Below are positions 40,602-50,197 of a stretch of 64,000 nucleotides of DNA, piece after piece. The DNA is from Streptomyces canus. Its GTDB lineage: Bacteria; Actinomycetota; Actinomycetes; Streptomycetales; Streptomycetaceae. The stretch is taken from NCBI RefSeq assembly GCF_030816965.1, contig NZ_JAUSYQ010000002.1:6066001-6130000 (forward strand), read 5' to 3'. How positions within the stretch are numbered: the first letter of the stretch is position 1; the number at the start of each line of letters is the position of its first letter. The position numbers were made by a program, and so were the translations under genes. A model generated the notes under the pieces. The model ran no database searches. It saw only the letters and a program-made list of their open reading frames with translations, and was not told where the DNA came from.

Positions 40602-41219
40602 ATGGAGCCCAAGCCCGGCCCGGCCCGCGTCCGCATCCTCGACGCCGCCCATGAGCTGATGCTCACCGTCGGGCTGGCGCGTGCCACCACCAAGGAGATC
40701 GCGAAGGCGGCCGGCTGCTCCGAGGCGGCGCTGTACAAGTACTTCGCCGGCAAGGAGGAGGTGTTCATCCGCGTCCTCGCGGAACGCCTCCCGAGACTGG
40801 CCCCCCTGCTGCACGCCCTTGCCGCCGAGCCGGGCCGCCACACCCTGGAGGAGAACCTCACCGAGATCGCCCGCCAGGCCGCCCTCTTCTACGAGCAGAG
40901 CTTCCCGATCGCCGCCTCGCTGTACGCCGAGACCCAGCTCAAGCGGCGCCACGACGACGCGATGCGCGAGATGGAGTCCGGCCCGCACAAGCCGATCGAG
41001 TGGCTCGACGCCTACCTCAGGGCCGAACAGTCCATCGGCCGGGTCGCCCCCACCGCCGACACCTTCGCCGCGGCCTCCCTGCTCCTGGGCGCCTGCGCGC
41101 AACGGGCGTTCGCCTACGACGCCACACCGGACGGCGTACGGCCGCCGGTGGAGGAGTTCGCCGCCCGGCTGTCCCGGACCCTGCTGGGCGGAATCTCGGT
41201 AGCCGGGGAATCGGCGTGA
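40602..41219 (+). CDS. TetR/AcrR-family regulator
   Basis: 205 residues. DNA-binding domain RVRILDAAHELMLTVGLARATTKEIAKAAGCSEAALYKYFAGKEEVFIRVL is canonical. The C-terminal ligand domain (TLEENLTEIARQAALFYEQSFPIAASLYAE) is of the all-helical TetR type. Divergent from the SDR-like gene with two palindromes between. Distinct from the TetR at 36037. Ligand unknown. Confidence 0.92.
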   Translation: MEPKPGPARVRILDAAHELMLTVGLARATTKEIAKAAGCSEAALYKYFAGKEEVFIRVLAERLPRLAPLLHALAAEPGRHTLEENLTEIARQAALFYEQSFPIAASLYAETQLKRRHDDAMREMESGPHKPIEWLDAYLRAEQSIGRVAPTADTFAAASLLLGACAQRAFAYDATPDGVRPPVEEFAARLSRTLLGGISVAGESA

Positions 41220-41255
41220 CCGTCACGCTGGGTCCATGACGTCCAGGACCCCCGC

Positions 41256-41924
41256 ATGCGGCTGAGGCTCACGGAGTTCAGACCCCGCACCGGCCCCCGT
41301 GAACACCGCGTCGTCCAGCCCCGCCACACCCTGCGCCACACGTCGCTGACCGCACCGGAACCGATCGGCCTGCTCCTCGGCGACCACGACGGACTGAACC
41401 GGCTCGCGGGCCTGTTCTCCTTCGCCGCCTGCTCACGTCACACGATCGTCCACGTACCGCTGCGGGACGGGATCCCGCCGGACGAGGGCTGGGGGGAGCG
41501 CGTCGACCTCGTCCTCGCCCACCACTCGTACGGGCTGCGCCCCAGCAAGTGGCCCGAGCTGCGGCGCACACTCAAGGCCGGCACCCCGCTGTCCGTACGC
41601 ACCGACGAGGCACGTACGCACAAGGACGCCGACGCCTGGAGGCAACGACACACGCGCGCGGACTTCCGGGACGAACTGCGGCACGCCACGCACGCGCGCA
41701 CGTTCTTCCTGTTCGGCAGCCGGGACGCCTTCGCCCGGGCGGCGGTGAACTTCGCCTACGCCGCGGGCTGGGGACCACGCCAGAAGGGCGTCGGCGAAGG
41801 GCGCTCGGCCATGGTGACGGGCATCTGGCTGAAGGACCAGCCCGGCGGCGGGCATCCCCGCGAGGTCCTGATCTGCTTCAAGCCCTACCCGCCCTACGCC
41901 CACTTCAAGAGGCCGGGTGGCTGA
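41256..41924 (+). CDS. Unrecognised conserved-looking protein
   Basis: 222 residues; I do not recognise the family. It is basic, with many His and Arg, no signal peptide or membrane helix. Features: RPRTGPREHRVVQPRHTLRHTSL near the start, IGLLLGDHDGLNRLAGLFSFAACSRHTIVHVPL in the first half, VDLVLAHHSYGLRPSKWPELRRTL centrally, and an end GHPREVLICFKPYPPYAHFKRPG. Coding is supported by G/C third-position bias in this frame over its length. It starts 36 bp after tetR and its last 20 bp overlap the convergent adenosine deaminase gene. Possibly co-transcribed with tetR. Confidence 0.75.
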   Translation: MRLRLTEFRPRTGPREHRVVQPRHTLRHTSLTAPEPIGLLLGDHDGLNRLAGLFSFAACSRHTIVHVPLRDGIPPDEGWGERVDLVLAHHSYGLRPSKWPELRRTLKAGTPLSVRTDEARTHKDADAWRQRHTRADFRDELRHATHARTFFLFGSRDAFARAAVNFAYAAGWGPRQKGVGEGRSAMVTGIWLKDQPGGGHPREVLICFKPYPPYAHFKRPGG

Positions 41925-42945
41925 GCCAGTCGTCCACTCCGGACAGCAGCTTGGCCTTCACGTCCTCCGGCGCCGCCGAGGCCCGTACCGACTGCCGGGC
42001 CAGTTCCGCGAGCTCCGCGTCCGAGAAGTCGTGATACTGCCGGGCGATCTCGTACTGCGCGGCCAGCCGGGACCCGAACAGCAGCGGGTCGTCGGCGCCC
42101 AGCGCCATCGGCACCCCGGCCTCGAACAGCTTCCGCAGCGGCACGTCCTCATGCTTCTCATACACACCGAGCGCCACATTGGACGCCGGGCACACCTCGC
42201 ATGTCACCTGCCGGTCCGCCAGCCGCTTCAGCAGCCGCGGGTCGTCTGCCGCGCGCACCCCGTGCCCGATCCGGTTCGCCTCCAGGTCGTCGAGACAGTC
42301 CCGTACCGACGACGGTCCGGCCAGCTCGCCACCGTGCGGCGCCGACAGCAGCCCGCCCTCGCGCGCGATGTTGAAGGCCCGGTCGAAGTCCCGTGCCATG
42401 CCCCGGCGTTCGTCGTTCGAGAGTCCGAAGCCGACCACGCCCTTGTCCGCGTACCGCACCGCCAGCCGGGCCAGCGTGCGGGCGTCCAGGGGATGCTTCA
42501 TCCGGTTCGCGGCGACCAGCACCCGCATCCCGAGCCCGGTTTCGCGCGAGGTCGTCTCCACCGCGTCCAGGATGATCTCCAGTGCCGGGATCAGCCCGCC
42601 GAGCAGGGGTGCGTACGACGTCGGGTCGACCTGGATCTCCAGCCACCCCGAGCCGTCGCGCACATCCTCCTCCGCGGCCTCCCGCACCAGCCGCCGGATG
42701 TCCTCGGGCTCGCGCAGACACGAGCGGGCCGCGTCGTACAGCCGCTGGAAACGGAACCAGCCCCGCTCGTCCGTCGCCCGCAGCTTCGGCGGTTCCCCGC
42801 TGGTCAGTGCTTCGGTCAGCGCCTCGGGCAGCCGTACCCCGTACTTGTCGGCCAGCTCCAGAACCGTCGCCGGGCGCATCGACCCGGTGAAGTGCAGGTG
42901 CAGATGGGCTTTCGGCAGCTCAGAGACATCACGTACACGCTCCAT
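41905..42945 (-). CDS. add: Adenosine deaminase family protein
   Basis: 346 residues. LPKAHLHLHFTGSMRPATVLELADKYG gives the first zinc motif (His16, His18); GLSNDERR, SAPHGGELAGPSSV, RIGHGVRAADDP and MALGADDPLLFGSRLAAQYE are the later adenosine deaminase motifs with the catalytic Glu, His and Asp. Deaminates adenosine (or a related nucleoside) to inosine for purine salvage. The HLHFTGSM variant of the usual ELHxHLxG marks a distinct subgroup, so the substrate could differ. Convergent overlap with the previous gene. Confidence 0.9.
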   Translation of the reverse strand: MERVRDVSELPKAHLHLHFTGSMRPATVLELADKYGVRLPEALTEALTSGEPPKLRATDERGWFRFQRLYDAARSCLREPEDIRRLVREAAEEDVRDGSGWLEIQVDPTSYAPLLGGLIPALEIILDAVETTSRETGLGMRVLVAANRMKHPLDARTLARLAVRYADKGVVGFGLSNDERRGMARDFDRAFNIAREGGLLSAPHGGELAGPSSVRDCLDDLEANRIGHGVRAADDPRLLKRLADRQVTCEVCPASNVALGVYEKHEDVPLRKLFEAGVPMALGADDPLLFGSRLAAQYEIARQYHDFSDAELAELARQSVRASAAPEDVKAKLLSGVDDWLSHPAS

Positions 42946-43012
42946 TCCAGGATCCTGCCGTACGTCACTGGTGTCCCGGTAGCACTTTCCCCTTTAGTGG
43001 TCTTGCTCGCAC

Positions 43013-43042
43013 AAAAAAGCACCCCCTCACGTGAGGGGGTGC
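43013..43042 (-). terminator. Intrinsic terminator of the aminotransferase gene
   Basis: GCACCCCCTCAC/GTGAGGGGGTGC (43019-43042) is a perfect 12-bp palindromic stem; on the minus strand it is followed by TTTTTT (43018-43013), a textbook U-tract. Lies 15 bp after the aminotransferase stop. Confidence 0.92.
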
Positions 43043-43057
43043 CATTTCACGGCGGGC

Positions 43058-44284
43058 TCAGTCCTGCGCCTCCGCCAGCAGCTTCTGGATCCGCGAGACG
43101 CCCTCGACGAGATCCTCGTCACCCAGGGCGTACGACAGCCGCAGATAGCCCGGCGTGCCGAAGGCCTCGCCCGGGACGACCGCGACCTCGGCCTCCTCCA
43201 GGATCAGCGCGGCCAGCTCGACCGTGTCCTGCGGGCGCTTGCCGCGGATCTCCTTGCCGAGCAGGGCCTTGACCGACGGGTAGGCGTAGAAGGCGCCCTC
43301 GGGCTCCGGGCAGAGCACGCCGTCGATCTCGTTGAGCATCCGCACGATGGTCTTGCGGCGCCGATCGAAGGCCGTGCGCATCTCCGCCACCGCGTCGAGG
43401 TTGCCGGAGACCGCGGCGAGGGCCGCGACCTGGGCGACGTTCGACACGTTGGACGTGGCGTGCGACTGGAGGTTGGTCGCGGCCTTGACGACGTCCTTCG
43501 GGCCGATGATCCAGCCCACGCGCCAGCCCGTCATGGCGTACGTCTTCGCGACACCGTTGACGACGATGCACTTGTCGCGCAGCTCGGGCAGGAGCGCGGG
43601 CAGCGAGGTGAACTTCGCGTCGCCGTAGACGAGGTGCTCGTAGATCTCGTCGGTCAGCACCCACAGGCCGTGCTCGACCGCCCAGCGGCCGATCGCCTCG
43701 GCGTCGGTCTCGCTGTAGACGGCACCGGTCGGGTTGGAGGGGGAGACGAAGAGCACGACCTTCGTCTTCTCGGTGCGAGCCGCCTCCAGCTGCTCGACGG
43801 AGACCCGGTAGCCGGTCGTCTCGTCGGCGACGACCTCCACCGGGACACCGCCGGCCAGCCGGATGGACTCCGGGTACGTCGTCCAGTACGGCGCCGGGAC
43901 GATGACCTCGTCGCCCGGGTCGAGGATCGCGGCGAAGGCCTCGTAGATCGCCTGCTTGCCGCCGTTGGTCACCAGGATCTGGGACGCGTCGACCTCGTAG
44001 CGGGAGTCACGCAGCGTCTTCGCGGCGATCGCGGCCTTCAGCTCGGGAAGGCCGCCGGCCGGGGTGTAGCGGTGGTACTTGGGGTTCGAACAGGCCTCGA
44101 TGGCGGCCTGGACGATGTAGTCCGGGGTCGGGAAGTCGGGCTCGCCGGCGCCGAAGCCGATCACCGGACGCCCGGCGGCCTTGAGGGCCTTGGCCTTGGC
44201 GTCCACGGCGAGAGTGGCGGACTCGGAGATCGCGCCGACTCGGGCGGAGACCCGGCGCTCGGTGGGAGGGGTTGCAGCGCTCAT
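43058..44284 (-). CDS. aspC: Pyridoxal-phosphate aminotransferase (aspartate aminotransferase, class I)
   Basis: 408 residues. Visible: [67 protein letters not shown] and [17 protein letters not shown] with the PLP lysine; an Arg near the end (YLRLSYAL) binds the substrate carboxylate. The subgroup 1b layout fits aspartate/prephenate aminotransferases of actinobacteria. The start [11 protein letters not shown] at 44284 is preferred; an ATG three codons upstream is equally possible and neither has a clear ribosome binding site. Ends in a strong terminator; faces away from tRNA-Trp. Confidence 0.92.
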   Translation of the reverse strand: MSAATPPTERRVSARVGAISESATLAVDAKAKALKAAGRPVIGFGAGEPDFPTPDYIVQAAIEACSNPKYHRYTPAGGLPELKAAIAAKTLRDSRYEVDASQILVTNGGKQAIYEAFAAILDPGDEVIVPAPYWTTYPESIRLAGGVPVEVVADETTGYRVSVEQLEAARTEKTKVVLFVSPSNPTGAVYSETDAEAIGRWAVEHGLWVLTDEIYEHLVYGDAKFTSLPALLPELRDKCIVVNGVAKTYAMTGWRVGWIIGPKDVVKAATNLQSHATSNVSNVAQVAALAAVSGNLDAVAEMRTAFDRRRKTIVRMLNEIDGVLCPEPEGAFYAYPSVKALLGKEIRGKRPQDTVELAALILEEAEVAVVPGEAFGTPGYLRLSYALGDEDLVEGVSRIQKLLAEAQD

Positions 44285-44419
44285 GGGGCCCATCGTTTCA
44301 GACCGGAAACTCCCCCGGCACGCGGGTTTCACAGACTGAACAACTGCTGAACAACCGTCCGGATTCGCCTCGCACGCTGGGTGATCTTCCGTTCCCAAGG
44401 CCCGTACGGGCGCTTTCTG

Positions 44420-44449
44420 TTCGACGAGGGCCCGCGGACCACGTACACT
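44420..44449 (+). promoter_or_regulatory. Candidate promoter upstream of tRNA-Trp
   Basis: TTCGAC (44420-44425) and TACACT (44444-44449) with 18 bp between, about 84 bp before the mature tRNA. A vegetative promoter for tRNA-Trp and perhaps secE is plausible. Confidence 0.45.
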
Positions 44450-44532
44450 CTCACCTCGTTGGCCTTCAGCAGCCCACCCAGCTGGTGCACACCGAGCACC
44501 CGGTCGGATGCGGTACGTTGGGGGACGCACAA

Positions 44533-44605
44533 AGGGTCGTAGCTCAATTGGTAGAGCACCGGTCTCCAAAACCGGCGGTTGGGGGTTCAAGTCCCTCCGG
44601 CCCTG
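44533..44605 (+). tRNA. tRNA-Trp (anticodon CCA)
   Basis: 73 nt. Acceptor AGGGTCG (44533-44539) pairs with CGGCCCT (44598-44604) with one T-G pair, discriminator G. Stem CCGGT/ACCGG with loop CTCCAAA gives CCA. T-arm GGGGGTTCAAGTCCCTC. Located directly upstream of secE, the order seen in most actinobacteria, where tRNA-Trp leads the secE-nusG transcript. Confidence 0.97.
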
Positions 44606-44713
44606 CTACACACACCTTCGCCAGGATGTGTGCGCATGTACGTACAGCAATGCACCGCCGTGCGGCTCCAACCGGGCGCGGCACGGCCACGACCCGGGAA
44701 CAGGTGAGGACGA

Positions 44714-44998
44714 ATGGCGGACGCCGTGGGCTCCATTGATACGCCTGATGCCCAGGATGAGGCGCCGGAGTCCAAGAAGACCCGCAAGGGCGGCAAGCGT
44801 GCCAAGAAGGGCCCGCTGAAGCGCCTCGCGCTCTTTTACCGGCAGATCGTCGCAGAGCTCCGCAAGGTCGTCTGGCCGTCGCGGAACCAACTGACGACGT
44901 ACACGACCGTGGTGATCGTCTTCGTCCTCGTCATGATCGGCCTGGTGACCGTGATTGACTATGGACTCAACCACGCCGCCAAGTACGTATTCGGCTGA
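44714..44998 (+). CDS. secE: Preprotein translocase subunit SecE
   Basis: 94 residues. A charged, Lys-rich cytoplasmic N-terminus (KKTRKGGKRAKKG) leads to the conserved amphipathic helix LFYRQIVAELRKVVWPSRNQL and a single membrane helix TVVIVFVLVMIGLVTVIDYGL. This is the short Gram-positive SecE that clamps SecY. Start ATG follows GGTGAGGACGA. A short loop and hairpin-like GGCGCCGAGGTTACCGGCGCC stretch lies between it and nusG at 45012-45032. Confidence 0.96.
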   Translation: MADAVGSIDTPDAQDEAPESKKTRKGGKRAKKGPLKRLALFYRQIVAELRKVVWPSRNQLTTYTTVVIVFVLVMIGLVTVIDYGLNHAAKYVFG

Positions 44999-45079
44999 GC
45001 ACAGAGCGAAGGGCGCCGAGGTTACCGGCGCCCCTTTTCGCATGTTCCACCCCAAAGTATCCAGGAAGAAGCAGCCACC

Positions 45080-45928
45080 GTGTCTGACCAGAACCTGAAC
45101 GACGCCATCGAGCCCGACGAGTCTGTCGACGACGAGCTCGACATCGTCGAGGGCGCGGACGAGGACCTGGACGAGGTCGAGGCTGCCGACGCCGAGGCGG
45201 GCGAGCCCGCCGAGGAATCCGCCCTCCACGTCGAGGACGAGTCCGGCGGTGACGTCGAGGCCGTCGAGGACGAGGACGAAGAAGACGTCGAGGAAGAGCC
45301 GGCCGAGCCGGTCGACCCCGTCGCCGCCCTGCGCGAGGAACTGCGGACCCTTCCCGGCGAGTGGTACGTCATCCACACCTACGCCGGTTACGAGAACCGC
45401 GTGAAGACCAACCTCGAACAGCGTGCCGTCTCGCTGAACGTCGAGGACTTCATCTTCCAGGCCGAGGTGCCGCAGGAAGAGGTCGCGCAGATCAAGAACG
45501 GCGAGCGCAAGACCATCCGCCAGAACAAGCTCCCCGGCTACGTGCTGGTGCGCATGGACCTGACGAACGAGTCCTGGGGCGTCGTCCGCAACACCCCCGG
45601 CGTCACCGGCTTCGTGGGCAACGCCTACGACCCGTACCCGCTGACCCTGGACGAGATCGTCAAGATGCTCGCCCCGGAGGCCGAGGAGAAGGCCGCCCGC
45701 GAGGCCGCCGAGGCCGAGGGCAAGCCGGCTCCGGCCCGCAAGGTCGAGGTCCAGGTACTGGACTTCGAGGTCGGCGACTCGGTCACCGTCACCGACGGCC
45801 CCTTCGCCACCCTCCAGGCCACGATCAACGAGATCAACGCCGACTCGAAGAAGGTCAAGGGCCTCGTTGAGATCTTCGGCCGCGAGACCCCGGTCGAGCT
45901 GAGCTTCGACCAGATCCAGAAGAACTGA
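45080..45928 (+). CDS. nusG: Transcription termination/antitermination factor NusG
   Basis: 282 residues against ~180 in E. coli. Residues 1-88 are an acidic extension (about half Glu/Asp: [19 protein letters not shown] and [11 protein letters not shown]), then the NGN domain from [21 protein letters not shown] to [15 protein letters not shown] [13 protein letters not shown], an Ala/Glu-rich linker, and the KOW domain [19 protein letters not shown] with [19 protein letters not shown]. The long acidic N-terminus is typical of Streptomyces NusG. GTG start; closed by a long terminator. Confidence 0.96.
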   Translation: MSDQNLNDAIEPDESVDDELDIVEGADEDLDEVEAADAEAGEPAEESALHVEDESGGDVEAVEDEDEEDVEEEPAEPVDPVAALREELRTLPGEWYVIHTYAGYENRVKTNLEQRAVSLNVEDFIFQAEVPQEEVAQIKNGERKTIRQNKLPGYVLVRMDLTNESWGVVRNTPGVTGFVGNAYDPYPLTLDEIVKMLAPEAEEKAAREAAEAEGKPAPARKVEVQVLDFEVGDSVTVTDGPFATLQATINEINADSKKVKGLVEIFGRETPVELSFDQIQKN

Positions 45929-45949
45929 GGTTCTGCGGACCGCATGCTT

Positions 45950-46022
45950 CCGAGCAGGTCAGACGGGCTTTCGCTGGGGGCACCGCCCGCTTGCGGGGGA
46001 CTGTCTGACCTGCTCGGTTTTT
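45950..46022 (+). terminator. Strong branched terminator between nusG and rplK
   Basis: CCGAGCAGGTCAGAC (45950-45964) pairs perfectly over 15 bp with GTCTGACCTGCTCGG (46003-46017) and TTTTT follows. The 38-nt interior can form a further hairpin (GCGGG/CCCGC type). It should end most secE-nusG transcription and make rplK depend on its own promoter. Confidence 0.9.
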
Positions 46023-46048
46023 GGCCGCGCATCTATACCCGCTATCGT
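46021..46048 (+). promoter_or_regulatory. Candidate rplK promoter
   Basis: TTGGCC (46021-46026) and TATCGT (46043-46048) spaced 16 bp, immediately after the nusG terminator. Leaves a ~65-nt leader before rplK. Confidence 0.45.
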
Positions 46049-46119
46049 TGTGCGGTATGCCTGCGTCCAGAGGAGCAATCTGGGCCCGGGTAGGACCCGA
46101 AGAGAGGAACCGGAGAGCT

Positions 46120-46554
46120 ATGCCTCCCAAGAAGAAGAAGGTCACGGGGCTCATCAAGCTCCAGATCCAGGCCGGTGCCGCCAACCCGGCTCCGCCGGTC
46201 GGCCCCGCGCTGGGTCAGCACGGCGTCAACATCATGGAGTTCTGCAAGGCGTACAACGCCGCGACCGAGTCGCAGCGTGGCTGGGTGATCCCGGTGGAGA
46301 TCACGGTCTACGAGGACCGCTCCTTCACCTTCATCACCAAGACGCCGCCGGCCGCCAAGATGATCCTCAAGGCCGCGGGCGTGGAGAAGGGCTCCGGCGA
46401 GCCGCACAAGACCAAGGTCGCCAAGATCACCCAGGCGCAGGTCCGCGAGATCGCCACCACCAAGATGCCCGACCTCAACGCCAACGACCTGGACGCCGCC
46501 GCGAAGATCATCGCCGGTACCGCGCGTTCCATGGGCGTCACGGTCGAGGGCTGA
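46120..46554 (+). CDS. rplK: 50S ribosomal protein L11
   Basis: 144 residues, [46 protein letters not shown], the universal L11 N-terminus that interacts with RelA and binds thiostrepton with 23S rRNA; the C-terminal RNA-binding domain runs from about residue 75 ([13 protein letters not shown]) to [11 protein letters not shown]. Start ATG with CGGAG upstream. Forms the rplK-rplA operon. Confidence 0.97.
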   Translation: MPPKKKKVTGLIKLQIQAGAANPAPPVGPALGQHGVNIMEFCKAYNAATESQRGWVIPVEITVYEDRSFTFITKTPPAAKMILKAAGVEKGSGEPHKTKVAKITQAQVREIATTKMPDLNANDLDAAAKIIAGTARSMGVTVEG

Positions 46555-46637
46555 GCCCCAACCCCCGTACACAAGTAGAAGTGGCAGGGCCTGCTCGGCC
46601 CGTACCACGACTCCTTTCAGAACACACAGGAGCAGTT

Positions 46638-47363
46638 GTGAGCAAGCGCAGCAAGGCCCTTCGCGCTGCGGACGAGAAGATCGACCGGGAGAAGCTGTAC
46701 GCCCCGCTCGAGGCCGTCCGTCTCGCCAAGGAGACCTCCACGTCCAAGTTCGACGGCACCGTCGAGGTCGCCTTCCGTCTGGGTGTCGACCCGCGCAAGG
46801 CCGACCAGATGGTCCGTGGCACCGTGAACCTCCCGCACGGCACCGGTAAGACCGCCCGGGTCCTGGTCTTCGCGACCGGTGACCGTGCCGAGGCCGCTCG
46901 TGCCGCGGGCGCCGACATCGTCGGCGCCGACGAGCTCATCGACGAGGTGTCGAAGGGCCGTCTGGACTTCGACGCCGTCGTCGCCACCCCGGACCTCATG
47001 GGCAAGGTCGGCCGCCTCGGCCGCGTGCTCGGTCCCCGTGGTCTCATGCCGAACCCCAAGACCGGCACCGTCACCCCCGATGTCACCAAGGCTGTCAACG
47101 ACATCAAGGGCGGCAAGATCGAGTTCCGCGTCGACAAGCACTCGAACCTGCACTTCATCATCGGCAAGACGTCGTTCGACGACACCAAGCTGGTGGAGAA
47201 CTACGGCGCGGCGCTGGAGGAGATCCTCCGTCTGAAGCCGTCCGCCGCCAAGGGGCGCTACATCAGGAAGGCCGCCATCAGCACCACGATGGGCCCCGGC
47301 ATTCCGCTCGACTCCAACCGCACCCGCAACCTCCTCGTCGAGGAGGACCCGGCCGCGGTCTGA
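46638..47363 (+). CDS. rplA: 50S ribosomal protein L1
   Basis: 241 residues from a GTG with AGGAG upstream. Visible: [61 protein letters not shown], and the RNA-binding [26 protein letters not shown]1 binds the stalk of 23S rRNA and in many bacteria represses its own operon through a leader mimic; such a mimic is not evident here. Followed by a perfect terminator hairpin. Confidence 0.97.
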   Translation: MSKRSKALRAADEKIDREKLYAPLEAVRLAKETSTSKFDGTVEVAFRLGVDPRKADQMVRGTVNLPHGTGKTARVLVFATGDRAEAARAAGADIVGADELIDEVSKGRLDFDAVVATPDLMGKVGRLGRVLGPRGLMPNPKTGTVTPDVTKAVNDIKGGKIEFRVDKHSNLHFIIGKTSFDDTKLVENYGAALEEILRLKPSAAKGRYIRKAAISTTMGPGIPLDSNRTRNLLVEEDPAAV

Positions 47364-47377
47364 GACACCGGCAGGTT

Positions 47378-47409
47378 CCCGGGCCCCGCACCTTTCCAGG
47401 TGCGGGGCC
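47378..47409 (+). terminator. Terminator after rplA
   Basis: CGGGCCCCGCACCT (47378-47391) pairs perfectly with AGGTGCGGGGCCCG (47396-47409) around TTCC, a 14-bp GC-rich stem. Followed by TTCCC only. Confidence 0.85.
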
Positions 47410-47476
47410 CGTTCCCATGTGCGGGCGCTGTGCTCTGGGTTAGCGTGCGAGCAGGGCACTTGCACCAGGGGGACGC

Positions 47477-48316
47477 ATGAAGAGGACGACGGTCTGGGTC
47501 ACGACGGCCGCCGCGCTGACGGGACTGGCCGCCTGCACGTCCTCGGCCTCCTCCGAGGAGCCGGAGGACAAACGCCCCGCCTCTGCCCCCGCCGCCCTCC
47601 CGGCCCTGCGCACCGCCGAGCGCTCCACCGAGCGGGCCGAGACGGCCCGGGTGAGGTCCACCACCGTGATGGGCACCCAGCTGTCCCTCAGCGCCGACGG
47701 CGTCCTCGCCTGGCGCGACGGCCTCTCCGGCAACCTCACCATCGACTACACCGGCGGCACCGCGGCCGAGACGATGCGCGGCCTCGGCGTCACCTCCATG
47801 GAGGCCCGCTACCTCTCCGACGCCTACTACGCGCGCATGGGCGACACGTTCGCCGCGAAAATGGGCGGCAAGCACTGGCTCAGGTACGCCTACGACGACC
47901 TGAAGACCCTCGGCGGCGGCGCCGACCTCGCCGACCAGATGCGCTCCACCACCCCCAATCAGTCGGTGCGACTGCTGCTGGACTCCGGGGACGTGCGCGC
48001 GCTCGGCCGGGAGACCGTGGACGGCCAGGCCGCCACGCACTACTCCGGCACCGTGCGGGTCGAGGACGTCACCGACACCGAGCTCCGGCGGCGCCTCCAG
48101 GACGCCGACGTCACCGCCGAGACCGTCGACATCTGGATCAACGAGAAGAACCTCCTGGTCAAGAAGGTCGAGAAGACCAGCACGACGAACGGCCGGGTGA
48201 CCCAGACCGCCCACTACAGCGACTACGGCGTCAAGGTCGCCGTACAGAAGCCGCCGGCCGCCGACACCGAGGACTTCAAGGCCCTCCTGTCACAGTCGAG
48301 CACCAACCCCACCTGA
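47477..48316 (+). CDS. LppX/LprG-like lipoprotein (first of pair)
   Basis: 279 residues. Signal peptide MKRTTVWVTTAAALTGLAAC with lipobox LAAC, Cys20 lipidated, so an exported membrane-anchored protein. The rest is the antiparallel-sheet fold of LppX/LprAFG-like proteins: VRSTTVMGTQLSLSADGVLAWRDGLSGNLTIDY, GRETVDGQAATHYSGTVRVED and VDIWINEKNLLVKKVEK. Such proteins in mycobacteria carry lipids between membrane and wall. It lies between rplA and rplJ, an arrangement peculiar to Streptomyces; the role is unknown. Confidence 0.85.
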   Translation: MKRTTVWVTTAAALTGLAACTSSASSEEPEDKRPASAPAALPALRTAERSTERAETARVRSTTVMGTQLSLSADGVLAWRDGLSGNLTIDYTGGTAAETMRGLGVTSMEARYLSDAYYARMGDTFAAKMGGKHWLRYAYDDLKTLGGGADLADQMRSTTPNQSVRLLLDSGDVRALGRETVDGQAATHYSGTVRVEDVTDTELRRRLQDADVTAETVDIWINEKNLLVKKVEKTSTTNGRVTQTAHYSDYGVKVAVQKPPAADTEDFKALLSQSSTNPT

Positions 48317-48406
48317 GCCGCAGGGAATTCGCGGATCCCTGGCGCCCCTCTCGGATAGGCTCGCGGTCTTGCTGTGAATCGACCATGTGTTCCTTGGGGG
48401 GAATCA

Positions 48407-49255
48407 ATGGCTACTTCTGTACGACGTTCCGCGCACCGCCGGACCATCGGCGCGGGGCTCGCCGTGGCCCTCGCCGCGGGTGCGGTGAGCTGTTCCAAGG
48501 GGGGCGAGGAATCGCCCGAGATGACGCCCGCGGCGGCGGTCGCCAAGGCGGCGAAGAACACGGAGGAGATCACCTCCTTCCGTTACCGCATGAAGGGCGA
48601 GATGCCCGAGCAGGGGCAGGTGGTGGCCGAGGCCTCCATGCGGACCAAGCCCGACCTCGCGATGAGCATGAAGATGACCGCGCCCAAGCAGGGTTCCGCT
48701 GAGATCCGGCTCGTCGACAAGGCCATGTACATCGGCGGCAACGCCGAGCTGGCCAAGGAGATGGACGGCAAGAAGTGGATGAAGTTCGACCTGTCCGGGC
48801 TCGACAAGGACGGCGGCCTCGGCGCCACCGCGCCCGGCGCCGGCCAGGCCGACCAGAACCCGGCCTCCATGTCCTCCTTCCTCAACGGGGCCAAGGACGT
48901 GAAGAAGGTCGGCACCGAGACGGTCGACGGGGTCGAGACGACCCACTACGCGGGCGACGTCACGCTGGCCGAGCTCAAGGCCTCCTACAAGGACGCCGAC
49001 AAGTCGGTCCGCGAGCAGCGCGAGAAGAGCACCGAGCAGCTGGAGAAGCTGGGCCTGGACAAGTTCACGATGGACATGTGGGTCGACGGTGAGGACCACG
49101 CCAAGCAGTTCCGTATGCAGGGTGACGCGGACAAGGGCAAGTTCGACATGACCTTCACCTTCCTCGACTACAACAAGCCCGTGACCGTCGAGGCGCCGCC
49201 CGCGAAGGACACCGCTGACCTGGCCGAGATGATGAAGGAACTCCAGAACAGCTGA
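48407..49255 (+). CDS. LppX/LprG-like lipoprotein (second of pair)
   Basis: 282 residues. Signal peptide with tandem Arg near the start ([26 protein letters not shown]), lipobox AVSC with Cys29 (position -3 Ala rather than Leu). The mature part repeats the layout of the previous protein: [58 protein letters not shown] and [20 protein letters not shown]. The ATG at 48407 follows GGGGGG. A tandem paralogue pair located between ribosomal operons. Confidence 0.85.
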   Translation: MATSVRRSAHRRTIGAGLAVALAAGAVSCSKGGEESPEMTPAAAVAKAAKNTEEITSFRYRMKGEMPEQGQVVAEASMRTKPDLAMSMKMTAPKQGSAEIRLVDKAMYIGGNAELAKEMDGKKWMKFDLSGLDKDGGLGATAPGAGQADQNPASMSSFLNGAKDVKKVGTETVDGVETTHYAGDVTLAELKASYKDADKSVREQREKSTEQLEKLGLDKFTMDMWVDGEDHAKQFRMQGDADKGKFDMTFTFLDYNKPVTVEAPPAKDTADLAEMMKELQNS

Positions 49256-49272
49256 GCGTCGTAGGACCGGAT

Positions 49273-49302
49273 TTGCTTGACAGGGATCCGGTCACGTACG
49301 CT
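49273..49302 (+). promoter_or_regulatory. Candidate rplJ promoter
   Basis: TTGCTT (49273-49278) with overlapping TTGACA (49277-49282), and TACGCT (49297-49302). TTGCTT-N18-TACGCT has proper spacing. It leaves a leader of about 230 nt before rplJ, in which the attenuator lies. Confidence 0.5.
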
Positions 49303-49319
49303 CCTACAGAAGCCAAAGA

Positions 49320-49488
49320 CCGCTGGTCGTTGCTGTGTCCTCGCCGAGAGGGTGCAGTGGCCGAAGGATCCGCTGAAACCGCGGACGACCCGCGCAGGTG
49401 AATGTGGAAGTCGCTCCTGGACCACATGCATTGCGTATGTGATGCCGGTCGAGCTACGCCCCGTGCGCCTGCGCCGGGGCGTTTCGTT
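49320..49488 (+). ncRNA. Ribosomal protein L10 leader with attenuator
   Basis: The long, structured 5' region before rplJ carries several stem-forming stretches and ends in the hairpin CGCCCCG (49457-49463) / CGGGGCG (49475-49481) followed by TTTCGTTTG, which looks like a terminator within the leader. The layout fits the L10 leader, where the L10-L12 complex binds mRNA and lowers rplJL expression. Exact L10 kink-turn pairing was not verified. Confidence 0.6.
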
Positions 49489-49540
49489 TGTTCAGCCCCT
49501 TCTGAGCGGTCCTCATCACCCGGAAGGAGGCCGACGCTCT

Positions 49541-50071
49541 ATGGCAAGGCCCGACAAGGCTGCCGCGGTAGCCGAGCTGACGGAGCAGTTCCGCAGCTCG
49601 AACGCCGCCGTGCTGACCGAGTACCGGGGTCTCACCGTGGCGCAGCTCAAGACGCTGCGTCGTTCGCTCGGTGAGAACGCCCAGTACGCCGTGGTGAAGA
49701 ACACGCTGACCAAGATTGCGGCCAACGAGGCCGGGATCACGACGCTCGACGACCTGTTCAACGGTCCGACGGCGGTCGCCTTCGTCACCGGTGACCCGGT
49801 GGAGTCGGCGAAGGGTCTTCGTGACTTCGCCAAGGACAACCCGAACCTCGTCATCAAGGGCGGTGTCCTTGACGGCAAGGCGCTGTCCGCCGACGAGATC
49901 AAGAAGCTTGCGGACCTCGAGTCCCGCGAGGTTCTGCTCGCCAAGCTGGCGGGTGCCTTCAAGGGCAAGCAGACTCAGGCTGCTCAGGTCTTCCAGGCGC
50001 TCCCGTCGAAGCTCGTCCGCACCGTGGACGCGCTTCGTGCCAAGCAGGACGAGCAGGGCGGTGCCGAGTAA
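49541..50071 (+). CDS. rplJ: 50S ribosomal protein L10
   Basis: 176 residues: [61 protein letters not shown], the L10 rRNA-binding domain, then a C-terminal helix ([23 protein letters not shown]) that docks L12 dimers. Ribosome binding site AAGGAGG. Preceded by the leader attenuator, followed by rplL after 126 bp. Confidence 0.97.
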   Translation: MARPDKAAAVAELTEQFRSSNAAVLTEYRGLTVAQLKTLRRSLGENAQYAVVKNTLTKIAANEAGITTLDDLFNGPTAVAFVTGDPVESAKGLRDFAKDNPNLVIKGGVLDGKALSADEIKKLADLESREVLLAKLAGAFKGKQTQAAQVFQALPSKLVRTVDALRAKQDEQGGAE

Positions 50072-50197
50072 TTCGGCTCCCGAAATGATCGCTGCCTGAG
50101 GCTTCCCGCCTGAGGTGACGATCGTCGCGGGCCGAACGTACGCCCGCCAGACATGTACATACCGGCACCAGCCGAATTAGTGGAAGGATCGCCCATC

